Shown piece by piece: positions 51,461 to 61,211 of a stretch of DNA of 64,000 nucleotides (its first letter is position 1; every line of letters begins with the position of its first letter). Below the pieces are notes generated by a model that was not told the DNA's origin, ran no database searches, and was given only the letters and a program-made list of their open reading frames with translations. Made by a program: the position numbers and the translations under genes. The stretch comes from Pedobacter ginsenosidimutans (lineage in GTDB: Bacteria; Bacteroidota; Bacteroidia; Sphingobacteriales; Sphingobacteriaceae), in NCBI RefSeq assembly GCF_001442625.1, contig NZ_LMZQ01000006.1:62001-126000 (forward strand), in the 5' to 3' direction.

Positions 51461-52003
51461 ATGAAAATTCACATATTTGGAGCTTCTGGTTCGGGCGTAA
51501 CTACGCTGGGCAAAGCATTGGCAAAAAAATTAAACATCCCCTATTTTGACAGTGATCAATATTTCTGGATACCTACTGATCCTCCATTTATAACAAAACG
51601 AAATCCTAAGGAAAGAAATGACCTCATCAAAATGGCTTTAACGGAAAGTGATGATTGGGTTTTTGGTGGCTCAAGTGTGAGCTGGGGCGATGGTGTTTTT
51701 CCAGAATTTGATCTGATTGTATTTCTTTGGCTTCCACCAGAAGTGAGGTTGAACAGATTAAAAAAAAGAGAATTTGAACGTTATGGTTCTGTAATTTATC
51801 AGGATCCTGAAAGAATAAAAAAGTATCAGGATTTTATCGAATGGGCAACTAATTATGATATTGATCCGATTAAATCTGGCTTTACAGGCAGATCATTAAA
51901 AGTACATGAGGATTGGATTAAAGATTTAGACAAAGAAATTTTGCAGATTAGAGGTGATTTTACTGTTGAAGAAAGAATAAAAAAAATTATAGACTATCTA
52001 TAA
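51461..52003 (+). CDS. P-loop nucleotide-kinase-like protein with altered Walker A
   Basis: This 180-residue protein begins MKIHIFGASGSGVTTLGKAL. The P-loop Lys is replaced (G-x4-G-V-T-T instead of GKT). FDSDQYFWIPTDPPF and DLIVFLWLPPEVRLNRLKKR follow the adenylate/shikimate-kinase-like lid and Walker B pattern. A 'GASGSGTTTLG' group with the same loss is known, so this is a family trait rather than decay. Substrate unknown. Confidence 0.8.
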   Translation: MKIHIFGASGSGVTTLGKALAKKLNIPYFDSDQYFWIPTDPPFITKRNPKERNDLIKMALTESDDWVFGGSSVSWGDGVFPEFDLIVFLWLPPEVRLNRLKKREFERYGSVIYQDPERIKKYQDFIEWATNYDIDPIKSGFTGRSLKVHEDWIKDLDKEILQIRGDFTVEERIKKIIDYL

Positions 52004-52009
52004 ACTAAA

Positions 52010-52031
52010 AAAGGCACCAAATGGTGCCTTT
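52010..52031. terminator. Bidirectional terminator
   Basis: AAAGGCACC pairs with GGTGCCTTT around AAAT, between the converging kinase-like and ferredoxin genes, with A/T tracts on both sides. Confidence 0.8.
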
Positions 52032-52055
52032 AATATTATAAATATTTTATAAAGC

Positions 52056-52406
52056 TTATCCTTCCTGGTGTAACCAAGCTTTCTTAGCCAATAATTCTTC
52101 TTCTGTTTCGCGGATATCTTCGTCATCTACGCAACAATCAACCGGGCAAACTGCCGCACACTGAGGTTCATCATGAAAACCCTTACACTCTGTACACTTA
52201 TCGGATACAATGTAATAAACTTCATCCGAAACTGCTTCTTGAGCTGCATCAGCTTCAATTTGTTGATTACCAAAATCAATGATACCATTTAAATTTGTAC
52301 CATCAGAAAAACGCCATGCAGTACCGGCATCGTAAATTGCGTTATTAGGACATTCTGGTTCGCAAGCCCCACAATTTATACACTCATCTGTTATTTTAAT
52401 CGCCAT
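52056..52406 (-). CDS. Ferredoxin, two [4Fe-4S] clusters
   Basis: This 116-residue protein has CINCGACEPECPNNAIYD near 11-28 and CTECKGFHDEPQCAAVCPVD near 71-90, two CxxCxxC/CxxxCP cluster sites with a longer insert in the second, as in Allochromatium/YfhL-type ferredoxins. It carries electrons at low potential. It is divergent from the acyl-CoA reductase gene. Confidence 0.93.
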   Translation of the reverse strand: MAIKITDECINCGACEPECPNNAIYDAGTAWRFSDGTNLNGIIDFGNQQIEADAAQEAVSDEVYYIVSDKCTECKGFHDEPQCAAVCPVDCCVDDEDIRETEEELLAKKAWLHQEG

Positions 52407-52484
52407 GTTTTCGTCTAATTCTTTTGCTTAGTTTACCTTTGCGCTGCAAATATAAGATATAATCACTTAATAATAATTCTAAAT

Positions 52485-53501
52485 ATGTCAGCATTAACTC
52501 AAGAAAAAGTAATAATCGCGTTCAACAAACTGGGTAAATTGCTTACAAACCCTACTGACATACTAGGAAATGCATTTTATAGTGCCGAAAGCACTAATGC
52601 ATGGTTTACTGCAGAAAACATAAAAAAATCGATTTTATCTTTTGCTGAAATGTTAAATGAGGCTGATTTGGCCATTTGGTTCAAATCGGTTAAGTTTAGT
52701 ACATCACCTAAAAAGGTTGGTTTAATCCTGGCGGGGAATATCCCATTGGTGGGTTTACATGATGTTTTAAGTGTATTGGCCACGGGTAATATTGCTTTAA
52801 TCAAACTTTCTTCGGCTGATGATAAATTAATTAAAGCCGTAATTGCAGAACTCGTTAAAATAGAACCTGCTTTTGAGGATAAAATAGAATATGTAGAGCG
52901 CTTAAAAGATTTTGATGCTGTTATTGCAACCGGAAGCAACAATTCATCACGCTATTTTGATTATTATTTCAGTAAAGTACCCAACATTATCAGAAAAAAC
53001 AGGAACAGTGTTGCAGTTTTAGATGGCGCTGAGAGTTTCGAAGATATTCAAAACCTGGGCAACGATATTTTTGATTATTTTGGCTTAGGCTGTAGAAATG
53101 TATCTAAAATCTATTTCCCAAAAGGTTACGATATTGCAAATTTTTACGAAGGCGTAGAAAGTTTTCAGCCTATTATCAACCACTTTAAATACAATAACAA
53201 TTACGATTACAATAAATCTATCTATCTGGTTAATGCGGCTAAGCACTTCGACAATGGTTTCTTGTTATTAAAAGAAGATGAAAGCCTGACATCACCTTTG
53301 GCTGTTCTCTTTTATGAAGAATACGAGCAGTTACAAGCGCTTGAAGATAAACTGAAAAACCAATCAGAAAACATTCAATGTGTGATTAGCAAATCGCCTT
53401 TAAGTTTAAACACTTTCGGTTTTGGCCAAAGTCAGCACCCTAAACTTTGGGACTATGCAGATAATGTAAATACCGTTGAGTTTTTGAATGGGTTAAACTA
53501 A
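52485..53501 (+). CDS. Acyl-CoA reductase, LuxC-like
   Basis: This 338-residue protein matches the Bacteroidota LuxC-like family: KKVGLILAGNIPLVGLHDVL near 77-96, ATGNIALIKLSSADDKLI, FDAVIATGSNNSSRYFDYYF, and FGLGCRNVSKIYFPKG near 197-212 with the probable catalytic Cys. Family members reduce acyl-CoA to aldehyde. The native substrate is unknown. It is short (LuxC is about 480) but typical for this phylum. Confidence 0.88.
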   Translation: MSALTQEKVIIAFNKLGKLLTNPTDILGNAFYSAESTNAWFTAENIKKSILSFAEMLNEADLAIWFKSVKFSTSPKKVGLILAGNIPLVGLHDVLSVLATGNIALIKLSSADDKLIKAVIAELVKIEPAFEDKIEYVERLKDFDAVIATGSNNSSRYFDYYFSKVPNIIRKNRNSVAVLDGAESFEDIQNLGNDIFDYFGLGCRNVSKIYFPKGYDIANFYEGVESFQPIINHFKYNNNYDYNKSIYLVNAAKHFDNGFLLLKEDESLTSPLAVLFYEEYEQLQALEDKLKNQSENIQCVISKSPLSLNTFGFGQSQHPKLWDYADNVNTVEFLNGLN

Positions 53502-53578
53502 TATCGGCCAGTAACTTTGCTCACTGATGGCATTTAGATTTTAAATTTATTTAATATTGCATAAATCTGAGCCAGTAA

Positions 53579-55525
53579 ATGCACTCTCTATCAAAAGCGT
53601 TATTCTTTATTTATATCCTCCTGTTTGCAAATTTTGCAAAAGCGCAGCTTTGTAGCGGAACTTTTGGACAACCACTCATTAGTCAGACATTTGGGCAGGG
53701 AAACAATACTGACAGCTGGTATGGTCCATTGGCGCAATATGCACCAGGTGCCTCAACATTTACAGAATTTATTGGTCCCCCAGGGCCGAGCAATTCTGCT
53801 TTAAGGGCTAATCAATCAGGATTAGTTAAAACGCCTGCAACACCTGGTAATCCCTTTCCCATTTATTGGCAGCCACATGCTGATCATACCGGAGATCCCA
53901 ATGGCTTGATGCTTCTAATCGACGGAATTGCCACACGAACCGTATTTTTTGAGCAACGAATGGATAATTTGTGTCCAAATACTATTTTACGCTTATCAAT
54001 CTGGGTATTAAATGCAAATTCACCGGCTGCCAATGCCCAAACCCCAAACATGATCTTACGCATCACCGATCCTAATGGTAATGTATTAAATGAGAAACCT
54101 ACTGGAAGTGTGCACGCAGACCTCACTTGGCATCAATATTTTGTAGATTTCACTAATGGCAACAGCTCAACCATAACCTTACAACTAATTAACAGTACAC
54201 TAACAAATAGCGGCAACGATTTTGCTTTGGATGATATCACCGTACAAGCTTGCGGCCCGGCCATCGCTCCATTTTTCAACACGAATGCCTCTTTATTAAA
54301 TATGTGTGAAGGTAATACCAGCAATTTCATTTTAGATGCAAATATTACCGCAGGATATACAAACGCAGTTTACCAATGGCAGGAAAATACGGGTAGCGGT
54401 TGGGCTGACATTGTTGGCAAAACAACGAAACAAGCTGCTATAGATTTTTCAGATCGCATAGCTGGCACTTATCAATATCGGTTAATTACGGCTATGAATG
54501 GTAATATTGATAGAACTTACTGCAGGGCAGTATCGGAGCCAATAAAGGTTACTGTAAATCCATTGCCAACAGCCATTGCAGAAAATTCTGGACCGGTTTG
54601 TATTGGTAATAACATTCAGTTAAATGCATCTGGCGGAACAAGTTACAGCTGGACGGGCCCGAATCAATTTAGCTCAACAGATAAAAGTCCATCCATCCCC
54701 AATGCTACTAAAGCGATGGAAGGCATTTATACTGTTCAGGTAACTGCAAATGGGTGTACATCGCCTGCAACAACAACTGTTGAAATTTTAGAGCCAATAA
54801 TTCCAATAACCAATATCCAAAATGCAACCATTTGCAAAGGTAAATCGGTTCAATTAGAAGCATCGGGTGGCTCTACCTATCTTTGGCACCCATCAAAAGG
54901 TTTGTCAGATCCTCAAATCGCTAACCCAATCGCCTCACCAACTGAAACCACGACATATACTGTTCAGGTTTCAAACGGAAAATGTCCGGCCGAAGCAGAA
55001 ATCACCGTCAATGTGAATAAAAATGTAATGGCCGATGCAGGTGCGGATCAAACGATTGTAACTGGACAGCCGATAATTTTAAATGGTAAAGTGAGTGGTG
55101 ATGATTTTACCTATTTCTGGACACCATCAGATTATCTTGACGATCCCACCAAACTCAATCCCATTGCTACACCAACTGAAGACATTACCTATACTTTACA
55201 TGCTAGCTCAAATTTAGGCTGTAACAGTAGCAGTGATGAGGTTTTCATCAAGGTTTATCCAAAAGTGGTAATCCCCAATACCTTTACGCCAAATGGTGAT
55301 AATGTAAACGATACCTGGAACATTCCAGCTATTACATCTTTCCCCAATTCAATTGTGAAAGTAACCAACCGATATGGCCAGCTCGTTTATCAGAGTACCG
55401 GAAATTTTAAGGGCTGGGATGGAAAAATGGATGGGAAAGATCTTCCTCCGGCAATATATTATTACAGCATTTATTTAAACAAAGATTTTAAAACCTATAC
55501 CGGCTGGGTAATGCTGATGAGATAA
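53579..55525 (+). CDS. T9SS-exported multidomain protein (gliding-motility C-terminal domain)
   Basis: This 648-residue protein has a signal peptide (LFFIYILLFANFAKAQ), an N-terminal beta-sandwich region (to about 225), several Ig/PKD-like repeats (for example GNNIQLNASGGTSYSWTGPN and GKSVQLEASGGSTYLWHPSK), and the CHU_C/gliding C-terminal domain VIPNTFTPNGDNVNDTWNIP ... GWDGKMDGKDLPPAIYYYSI, a type B T9SS sorting signal. It is probably surface-exposed or released adhesin-like protein. Confidence 0.92.
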   Translation: MHSLSKALFFIYILLFANFAKAQLCSGTFGQPLISQTFGQGNNTDSWYGPLAQYAPGASTFTEFIGPPGPSNSALRANQSGLVKTPATPGNPFPIYWQPHADHTGDPNGLMLLIDGIATRTVFFEQRMDNLCPNTILRLSIWVLNANSPAANAQTPNMILRITDPNGNVLNEKPTGSVHADLTWHQYFVDFTNGNSSTITLQLINSTLTNSGNDFALDDITVQACGPAIAPFFNTNASLLNMCEGNTSNFILDANITAGYTNAVYQWQENTGSGWADIVGKTTKQAAIDFSDRIAGTYQYRLITAMNGNIDRTYCRAVSEPIKVTVNPLPTAIAENSGPVCIGNNIQLNASGGTSYSWTGPNQFSSTDKSPSIPNATKAMEGIYTVQVTANGCTSPATTTVEILEPIIPITNIQNATICKGKSVQLEASGGSTYLWHPSKGLSDPQIANPIASPTETTTYTVQVSNGKCPAEAEITVNVNKNVMADAGADQTIVTGQPIILNGKVSGDDFTYFWTPSDYLDDPTKLNPIATPTEDITYTLHASSNLGCNSSSDEVFIKVYPKVVIPNTFTPNGDNVNDTWNIPAITSFPNSIVKVTNRYGQLVYQSTGNFKGWDGKMDGKDLPPAIYYYSIYLNKDFKTYTGWVMLMR

Positions 55526-55576
55526 AAAGGACTTCTTACTTTCGCTTATCATTTGGAAATGCTATTTTTGGACACA

Positions 55577-55780
55577 ATGTATATCGTTAAAGTTAAAGGC
55601 ATAGCCAAAATTCCAGATTACGTACAGTTAAGAGATGACAAGTTTACACTTTTAGCTTATTTTAGGGTTGATAGGCCTGATAAATCGCTGGAAAAACTCG
55701 GACTTGGCGACAAGCAAGAATACATTATGGAAATGGTTAAAGATTTGCCTTTCGGGCAGATTGCAAAATTAGAAATATAA
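55577..55780 (+). CDS. Small hypothetical protein upstream of FtsE
   Basis: From ATG 55577 (MYIVKVKGIAKIPDYVQLRD), 67 residues; an upstream ATG at 55553 is less likely. It is basic and strand-rich with no named domain. It ends 1 bp before the FtsE-like gene, so it is co-translated with it. Confidence 0.7.
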   Translation: MYIVKVKGIAKIPDYVQLRDDKFTLLAYFRVDRPDKSLEKLGLGDKQEYIMEMVKDLPFGQIAKLEI

Positions 55781-55781
55781 T

Positions 55782-56465
55782 ATGGCAGGCAACTCAGTAA
55801 TTCATTTAAGCAATGTTGATGTTTTTCAACAGAAACATTTAGTCCTCTCAAACGTAAATTTACACATCGAAAAGGACGAATTTGTCTTCCTGATCGGTCA
55901 AACAGGTTCGGGTAAGAGCAGTTTGCTTAAAATATTATATGGCGACTTACATATTGGTAATGGCGAAGGTAATATTGCCGGTTTCGACCTTAAAAACCTG
56001 AAAGAAAGTCAGGTGCCGTTTTTACGCCGTAAATTAGGAGTAGTTTTCCAGGATTTTCAATTGCTTACTGATAGAACCATTGAAAAAAACCTTGAATTTG
56101 TGCTTAAGGCAACAGGTTGGAAAGACGAAAAACTAATTAACGAACGCATTAAAGATGTTTTAGACAAAGTTGGTTTGCGTTCTAAAATCAAAAAAATGCC
56201 ACACGAAATTTCTGGTGGTGAGCAGCAGCGTATTGTTATTGCAAGAGCTTTGTTAAATGATCCGGAGATTATTCTTGCTGATGAGCCTACAGGAAATTTA
56301 GATCCGGAAACATCAGAAGAAATTGTAACCCTTTTAAAACAAATTAGCCAGGCCGGAACTGCGGTATTAATGGCTACACACGATTACCATATCATCCGTA
56401 CTTTCCCTTCGCGTATTATTAAATGCGAGAATGGAGTTGTGCACGAAGATGCACAAATCGTATAA
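55782..56465 (+). CDS. ftsE: FtsE-like ABC transporter ATPase
   Basis: This 227-residue protein has Walker A FLIGQTGSGKSSLLKILYGD near 32-51, ABC signature HEISGGEQQRIVIARALLND near 140-159, Walker B EIILADEPTGNLDPETS near 161-177, and the switch His in MATHDYHII. The short length and Q-T-G-S-G loop match FtsE, which with FtsX controls peptidoglycan hydrolases in division. No ftsX is adjacent, so a LolD/MacB-type ATPase is the alternative. Confidence 0.88.
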   Translation: MAGNSVIHLSNVDVFQQKHLVLSNVNLHIEKDEFVFLIGQTGSGKSSLLKILYGDLHIGNGEGNIAGFDLKNLKESQVPFLRRKLGVVFQDFQLLTDRTIEKNLEFVLKATGWKDEKLINERIKDVLDKVGLRSKIKKMPHEISGGEQQRIVIARALLNDPEIILADEPTGNLDPETSEEIVTLLKQISQAGTAVLMATHDYHIIRTFPSRIIKCENGVVHEDAQIV

Positions 56466-56593
56466 AAAATTCTGACATCCGTCAGCTAATCAGCCAATCT
56501 GTTCAGATAAATACAAATAAATCTGACAGCTTGGCTGATTTCCGTTTATGGCAAAATAGTTGAGATCAACACAAAAAAATTCAGCCCAGTATT

Positions 56594-57175
56594 ATGTTTA
56601 ATAAGAAGAAAAATAACGATAAAGAAGAAAATATAATGAATCCTGAAAATACATCAGAAAATACTGCTGAGAATGTAGAGAATACTGATGCTCCTATCGC
56701 TGAAACTGAGCAGGCACCCGAATTATCTGCAGAAGAAAAATTGCAAGCGGAAGTTCAACAACTTAACGACAAATATTTACGTTTATACGCTGAGTTCGAT
56801 AATTATAAACGTCGTACACAAAAAGAACGTGTAGAATTATTGCAAACGGCTGGTAAAGATGTAATTGTTTCACTTTTACCTGTTTTAGATGATTTCGACC
56901 GTGCTTTAAAAGCAATGGAAACTGCTGCTGACGTTGCCCCTGTTAAAGAAGGTATTTTATTGGTAAGCACAAAGCTAAAAAACACTTTAGCACAAAAAGG
57001 ATTGAAAGATGTAGAAAGCATCAGTCAACCTTTCAATACCGATTTCCACGAAGCAATTACCAATATCCCTGCTCCTAGCGATGATCTTAAAGGGAAAGTG
57101 ATTGATGAAGTTGAAAAAGGTTATACCTTAAATGATAATGTAATCCGCTTTGCTAAAGTTGTAGTTGGAGCGTAA
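56594..57175 (+). CDS. grpE: Nucleotide exchange factor GrpE
   Basis: This 193-residue protein has an acidic disordered N-terminus, a long coiled coil (LNDKYLRLYAEFDNYKRRTQ near 58-77) and the GrpE beta domain (VIDEVEKGYTLNDNVIRFAKVVVGA). It releases ADP from DnaK. It lies directly upstream of dnaJ; dnaK is not in the window. Confidence 0.96.
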   Translation: MFNKKKNNDKEENIMNPENTSENTAENVENTDAPIAETEQAPELSAEEKLQAEVQQLNDKYLRLYAEFDNYKRRTQKERVELLQTAGKDVIVSLLPVLDDFDRALKAMETAADVAPVKEGILLVSTKLKNTLAQKGLKDVESISQPFNTDFHEAITNIPAPSDDLKGKVIDEVEKGYTLNDNVIRFAKVVVGA

Positions 57176-57330
57176 GGAAATTGAAAAGTTGGAAGGTTAA
57201 AAGTTGGAAAGTTGCAGTAGCAATAGCAACAATTAACCCCAAGCAAGAAAATTAATAAAACTGGTGTTTGTTTTTGGGTCAGGAACATTAAACGTTTCAA
57301 CTTTCAAACATTTCAACGTTTATAAAGAAG

Positions 57331-58491
57331 ATGAGTAAAAGAGATTATTACGACGTACTAGGCGTAACTAGGGGCGCAGCCGCTGATGAGATAAAGAAAG
57401 CTTACCGCAAGATGGCGATTAAATATCATCCAGATAAAAATCCAGGAGATAAAGCTGCTGAAGATAAGTTTAAGGAAGCTGCCGAAGCTTACGAAGTTTT
57501 AAGCAGTCCTGATAAAAAACAGCGTTATGATCAATACGGTCATGCAGGTGTTGGAGGCGCAAGTGGCGGTGGTTACGGCGGTGGCGGCATGAACATGGAC
57601 GATATTTTTAGCAATTTCGGCGATGTATTTGGCGGTCACAATCCTTTCGAAAGCTTTTTTGGTGGCGGTGGCGGTCAGCAACGTGGCGGTCGTCGTGTAG
57701 CCAAAGGCTCTAACCTACGTATAAAAGTTAAATTAACACTTGAAGAAATTGCACATGGTGCAGAAAAGAAAATCAAGGTTAATAAACTAATTGTTTGTAA
57801 AACCTGCGACGGCTCCGGTGCGAAAGATAAATCATCGGTAAGTACCTGTGGTACCTGCGGTGGCAGCGGCCAGGTGCGTAGAGTAACCAATACTATTTTA
57901 GGTCAGATGCAAACAGCATCTACCTGCCCTACCTGTAACGGTAGCGGTCAGCAAATTACCTCAAAATGTACAGTTTGTCATGGAGACGGTGTTGTACGTG
58001 GCGAAGAAACCATTACCATCAATATTCCTGCTGGTGTAAGTGAAGGTATGCAGTTAAGCATGAGTGGAAAAGGAAATGCAGCACCTAATGGCGGTATCCC
58101 AGGCGATTTAATCATTTTAATTGAAGAAACGCCACACGAAACTTTAAAACGCGAAGGCAACAATATCGTTTACGATTTACATTTAAGCTTCGTTGATGCT
58201 GCTTTAGGAATGAGCATTGAAGTACCAACCATTGATGGTAAAGCAAAAATCAAAATCGATCCGGGTACACAAAGCGGAAAATTATTACGCTTAAAAGGTA
58301 AAGGTTTACCAGAGGTGAATTCTTATCATAGAGGTGATGAGATCATCCACATCAACATCTGGACACCAAAAGCTTTAAGTAGCGACGAACGTAATGCTTT
58401 AGAGAAATTACGTGAATCGCCAAACTTTAAGCCTCAACCGGGTAAAAATGATAAGAGTTTCTTCGAAAGAATGAAAGAATACTTCGAGTAA
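57331..58491 (+). CDS. dnaJ: Chaperone protein DnaJ
   Basis: This 386-residue protein has a J domain ([29 protein letters not shown] with HPD), a Gly-rich region (about 75-115), four CxxCxGxG zinc repeats ([32 protein letters not shown] near 155-215), and the C-terminal substrate domain. It activates DnaK ATPase and delivers clients. Architecture is the full type I. Confidence 0.98.
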   Translation: MSKRDYYDVLGVTRGAAADEIKKAYRKMAIKYHPDKNPGDKAAEDKFKEAAEAYEVLSSPDKKQRYDQYGHAGVGGASGGGYGGGGMNMDDIFSNFGDVFGGHNPFESFFGGGGGQQRGGRRVAKGSNLRIKVKLTLEEIAHGAEKKIKVNKLIVCKTCDGSGAKDKSSVSTCGTCGGSGQVRRVTNTILGQMQTASTCPTCNGSGQQITSKCTVCHGDGVVRGEETITINIPAGVSEGMQLSMSGKGNAAPNGGIPGDLIILIEETPHETLKREGNNIVYDLHLSFVDAALGMSIEVPTIDGKAKIKIDPGTQSGKLLRLKGKGLPEVNSYHRGDEIIHINIWTPKALSSDERNALEKLRESPNFKPQPGKNDKSFFERMKEYFE

Positions 58492-58510
58492 TTAATTAAA
58501 TATAAATTGA

Positions 58511-58541
58511 AAAACCGATGTCGCAAGCATCGGTTTTTTTT
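58511..58541 (+). terminator. dnaJ terminator
   Basis: AAAACCGATG and CATCGGTTTT form a 10-bp stem with a 7-nt loop, followed by more T residues, 20 bp after the dnaJ stop. Confidence 0.88.
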
Positions 58542-58572
58542 ATTTTATAAGCATCATACCAAAAACCCCTAT

Positions 58573-58677
58573 TTTAGTGAAGTCACATGTTATCATTTCA
58601 CTACTAAAACCATACCTATAAACTTGGGTAATCCATTTTTCGCCGTATCAGATAGTAACATCTGACACCACAGATAT
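58573..58677. repeat. Flanking direct repeat, copy A
   Basis: This 105-bp unit begins TTTAGTGAAGT and ends with TCAGATAGTAACATCTGA-type sequence and CCACAGATAT. It aligns without gaps to copy B at 59792-59896. The right half is the most alike and itself contains a TCAGAT/ATCTGA palindrome. Confidence 0.6.
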
Positions 58678-58740
58678 CTGAGCATAAATTGCTTATTTTT
58701 TGGGTTACCATATCCATAAAACAGGTATTAATTTCAAAAT

Positions 58741-59037
58741 ATGGACGAACTCAATACCGCTTTCAGAAAGTACCCAATAGCATCAGTAATATTTGCATTG
58801 TATTTAATCGGTTGGATTTCTCCAGTCCTGATTGAGGTTTTCTTTGCTTCGACAAAAAACGAGTCGCAATTAAAAAACAATCATTCACCGTTTGCCGGAT
58901 TTTTAACACTTTCAATTTTCTACTTGTTAATTATGTTGATAATAGGTTTTGTAGCTAAGAGAAATAACTTCTATTTAAAGTTATCCGGCTATATTGGTGT
59001 CTCATTAATTATTTTTATCGTCATATATAACGGATAA
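58741..59037 (+). CDS. Small membrane protein
   Basis: This 98-residue protein has three hydrophobic segments (about 14-35, 52-70 and 78-96) and little else. No family is recognised. It is 33 bp upstream of the DUF72 gene, inside a segment bracketed by a direct repeat. Confidence 0.65.
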   Translation: MDELNTAFRKYPIASVIFALYLIGWISPVLIEVFFASTKNESQLKNNHSPFAGFLTLSIFYLLIMLIIGFVAKRNNFYLKLSGYIGVSLIIFIVIYNG

Positions 59038-59070
59038 TAAACCTTTTCATTTACAGTCTGTTTTCTATAT

Positions 59071-59796
59071 ATGAAATGGAGAATTGGTTGCTCAGGCTTC
59101 TATTATCGCGAATGGAAAGAGATTTTCTACCCAAAAGGTCTGGCACAAAAAGATTGGTTTAAATATTATTGCGAGCATTTTAATACAATAGAGATCAATT
59201 CTACTTTTTATAAAATGCCAACTCAAAAATCTTTCGATAAGTGGTATAATGAAAGTCCGGGTGATTTTTTATTTACGATTAAGGCACCGCGGCTGATTAC
59301 ACATTATAAACAGTTCAATGAATGTGAACAACTCATAAACGATTTTTACGAGGCTATTCAAATCGGACTAAAAGAGAAATTGGGATGTGTACTGTTTCAG
59401 TTTCCACCAAAGTTCGATTATAGCGCGGAACGGTTAAACCTTTTGATCGAAAATTTAAGCCCTGATTTTAAAAATGCGGTAGAGTTTCGCCACATCAGTT
59501 GGTTTGATGAAGAAATTTATAAAAACCTCGCTCAAAAAAACATCATATTTAGCGGCCAAAGCTATCCTTCTGCCTTACCTGATGATGCAATTCAGAATGC
59601 AGAAACTGTGTATTACCGTTTTCACGGGAAGCCTGTGCTTTACAAATCAGAATACGACATCAATGTTATTGAAGCATTCAAAAATCAGATCAAGGATACA
59701 GAAAGCGAAATTTTTGTATATTTTAACAATACCTGGGGAGTTGGGGCATTACATAATGCGAAACAGCTACAGGATTTAACGCAACAGGTTATTTAG
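59071..59796 (+). CDS. DUF72 (YecE-like) protein
   Basis: This 241-residue TIM-barrel protein has the DUF72 signature: WRIGCSGFYYREWKEIFYPK near 2-21, EINSTFYKMPTQKSFDKWYN, FTIKAPRLITHYKQF, VLFQFPPKFDY and VYYRFHGKPVLY, ending in YFNNTWGVGALHNAKQL. Family function is unsettled; a TIM-barrel nuclease or sugar-related role has been suggested. Confidence 0.92.
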   Translation: MKWRIGCSGFYYREWKEIFYPKGLAQKDWFKYYCEHFNTIEINSTFYKMPTQKSFDKWYNESPGDFLFTIKAPRLITHYKQFNECEQLINDFYEAIQIGLKEKLGCVLFQFPPKFDYSAERLNLLIENLSPDFKNAVEFRHISWFDEEIYKNLAQKNIIFSGQSYPSALPDDAIQNAETVYYRFHGKPVLYKSEYDINVIEAFKNQIKDTESEIFVYFNNTWGVGALHNAKQLQDLTQQVI

Positions 59797-59896
59797 TGAA
59801 GTGAGATGTCTCTGACTGTTCAGGTAAAACTAAGTAGCAACTCCGGTTATTTTAATTTTTGCTGTGTCAGATGGTAACATCCAACTCCACAGAAAT
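59792..59896. repeat. Flanking direct repeat, copy B
   Basis: Same length and start as copy A (58573), with GTGTCAGATGGTAACATCC in the conserved right half. It begins at the stop codon of the DUF72 gene. Confidence 0.6.
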
Positions 59897-60239
59897 TTCA
59901 CACAATAATAAACAAGTAGATTTTGGAAGGCAATTGCAATACTCATATTAAAGCTAGTCGGGCTATACGCTGTAGTCCCGATGAAAAATCGGGAGCTACC
60001 GCTGCTATCCCGTTTATTTACCTGGGTTTGTGCTACTATTTATGGAAACCTCGCAAGAGTGTAAATTTATAAGCCACTTGCTATCCTGCCAAAACCAAGA
60101 GCTACTGAAAAATAAACCTGTTAGCAATGGTATTTCGTTCTACGACCCTTAATTTAGCAATACGAAATTTAATGGATAGCAGGACGACAGTTACCAAAGA
60201 ACTACTGCCACTGCTTTCCAAAACACAAAAATATAAACT
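59797..60239. other. 443-bp intergenic region rich in hairpins
   Basis: Beyond repeat copy B it holds a hairpin TCCCGAT-GAAAA-ATCGGGA (59976-59994) of a type I associate with repeats in this phylum. Farther on, a longer inverted pair TTTCGT/ACGAAA lies near 60126-60163. No ORF of note is seen. It must contain the Ppx/GppA promoter. Confidence 0.5.
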
Positions 60240-61154
60240 ATGCGAATTGCAGTTATCGACCTAGGTACGAATACCTTCCATTTACTTATTGCTGAAACAG
60301 CAGGAAATCAGCCTGAAGTTTTATACAAAACCAATGTACCTGTTAAATTGGGAGAAGGAAGAATTAACGACAATATTATCATTCCTGCAGCTTTTGAAAG
60401 GGGGATAAACTGCCTTGAAACGTTTAGCCATACAATTGCTCAATATCAGGTTAATGAGATAAGAGCTACAGCTACTTCTGCGGTTAGAAGTGCAGAAAAC
60501 GGACAAGATTTTGTACATGCAGTAAAGGAAAGAGCCGGAATAAACATCGAAACGATTAGCGGCGATGAAGAAGCTGAATTAATTTACCAAGGTGTAAAAC
60601 TGAGCGGAGCAATTACAGAGACATCTTTGATTATGGATATTGGTGGCGGAAGCGTAGAATTTATCCTGTGCGATCCCGAAAAACTGATCTGGAAGAAAAG
60701 TTATAACATTGGGGCGGCACGTTTAATGCAGCAGTTCTTTAAATCAGATCCCATAACCGACGATGAAAAGAATGCCATTTTATTTCACATTCAAAATCAA
60801 CTGGCAGATCTTTTCGAAATCTGTGAAAAATACCATCCTGAAATTTTAATCGGATCTGCTGGGGCATTCGAAACATTCGCAGAGCTTATTATTAGAAAAA
60901 ACAACTTAAAAGCAGATATTAATACTGCCAAAACCTTCGCCTTCAATTTCGATGATTACATTTCAACTTCGATCAAGCTACTCAATGCTACGCATAACGA
61001 ACGTGCCGAAATGCCAGGCATGATCCCTTTAAGGATTGATATGATTGTGATCGCTGTTTTACTTACAAACTATGTTTTAGGCCGATGTAAAATAAACCGC
61101 TTAACGCTTTCTACCTATGATTTAAAGATGGGGGTTTTGGCCAGCATGATATAA
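60240..61154 (+). CDS. Ppx/GppA-family phosphatase
   Basis: This 304-residue protein has the ASKHA phosphate motifs: MRIAVIDLGTNTFHLLIAET, ATATSAVRSAENGQDFV, ISGDEEAELIYQGVK near 100-114, and LIMDIGGGSVEFILCD near 128-143. It resembles exopolyphosphatase / pppGpp phosphohydrolase catalytic domains and lacks the HD-like C-terminal extension of long Ppx. It removes terminal phosphate from polyphosphate or pppGpp. Confidence 0.92.
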   Translation: MRIAVIDLGTNTFHLLIAETAGNQPEVLYKTNVPVKLGEGRINDNIIIPAAFERGINCLETFSHTIAQYQVNEIRATATSAVRSAENGQDFVHAVKERAGINIETISGDEEAELIYQGVKLSGAITETSLIMDIGGGSVEFILCDPEKLIWKKSYNIGAARLMQQFFKSDPITDDEKNAILFHIQNQLADLFEICEKYHPEILIGSAGAFETFAELIIRKNNLKADINTAKTFAFNFDDYISTSIKLLNATHNERAEMPGMIPLRIDMIVIAVLLTNYVLGRCKINRLTLSTYDLKMGVLASMI

Positions 61155-61159
61155 AAAAA

Positions 61160-61183
61160 ATGATCCATACGGATATGGATCAT
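61160..61183 (-). terminator. Terminator between converging genes
   Basis: ATGATCCATA and TATGGATCAT form a 10-bp stem around CGGA; on the minus strand it is followed by eight T residues, ending the gene at 61212. Confidence 0.85.
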
Positions 61184-61211
61184 CGAGAGATTAGCGTATA
61201 TTAATTTAGGA

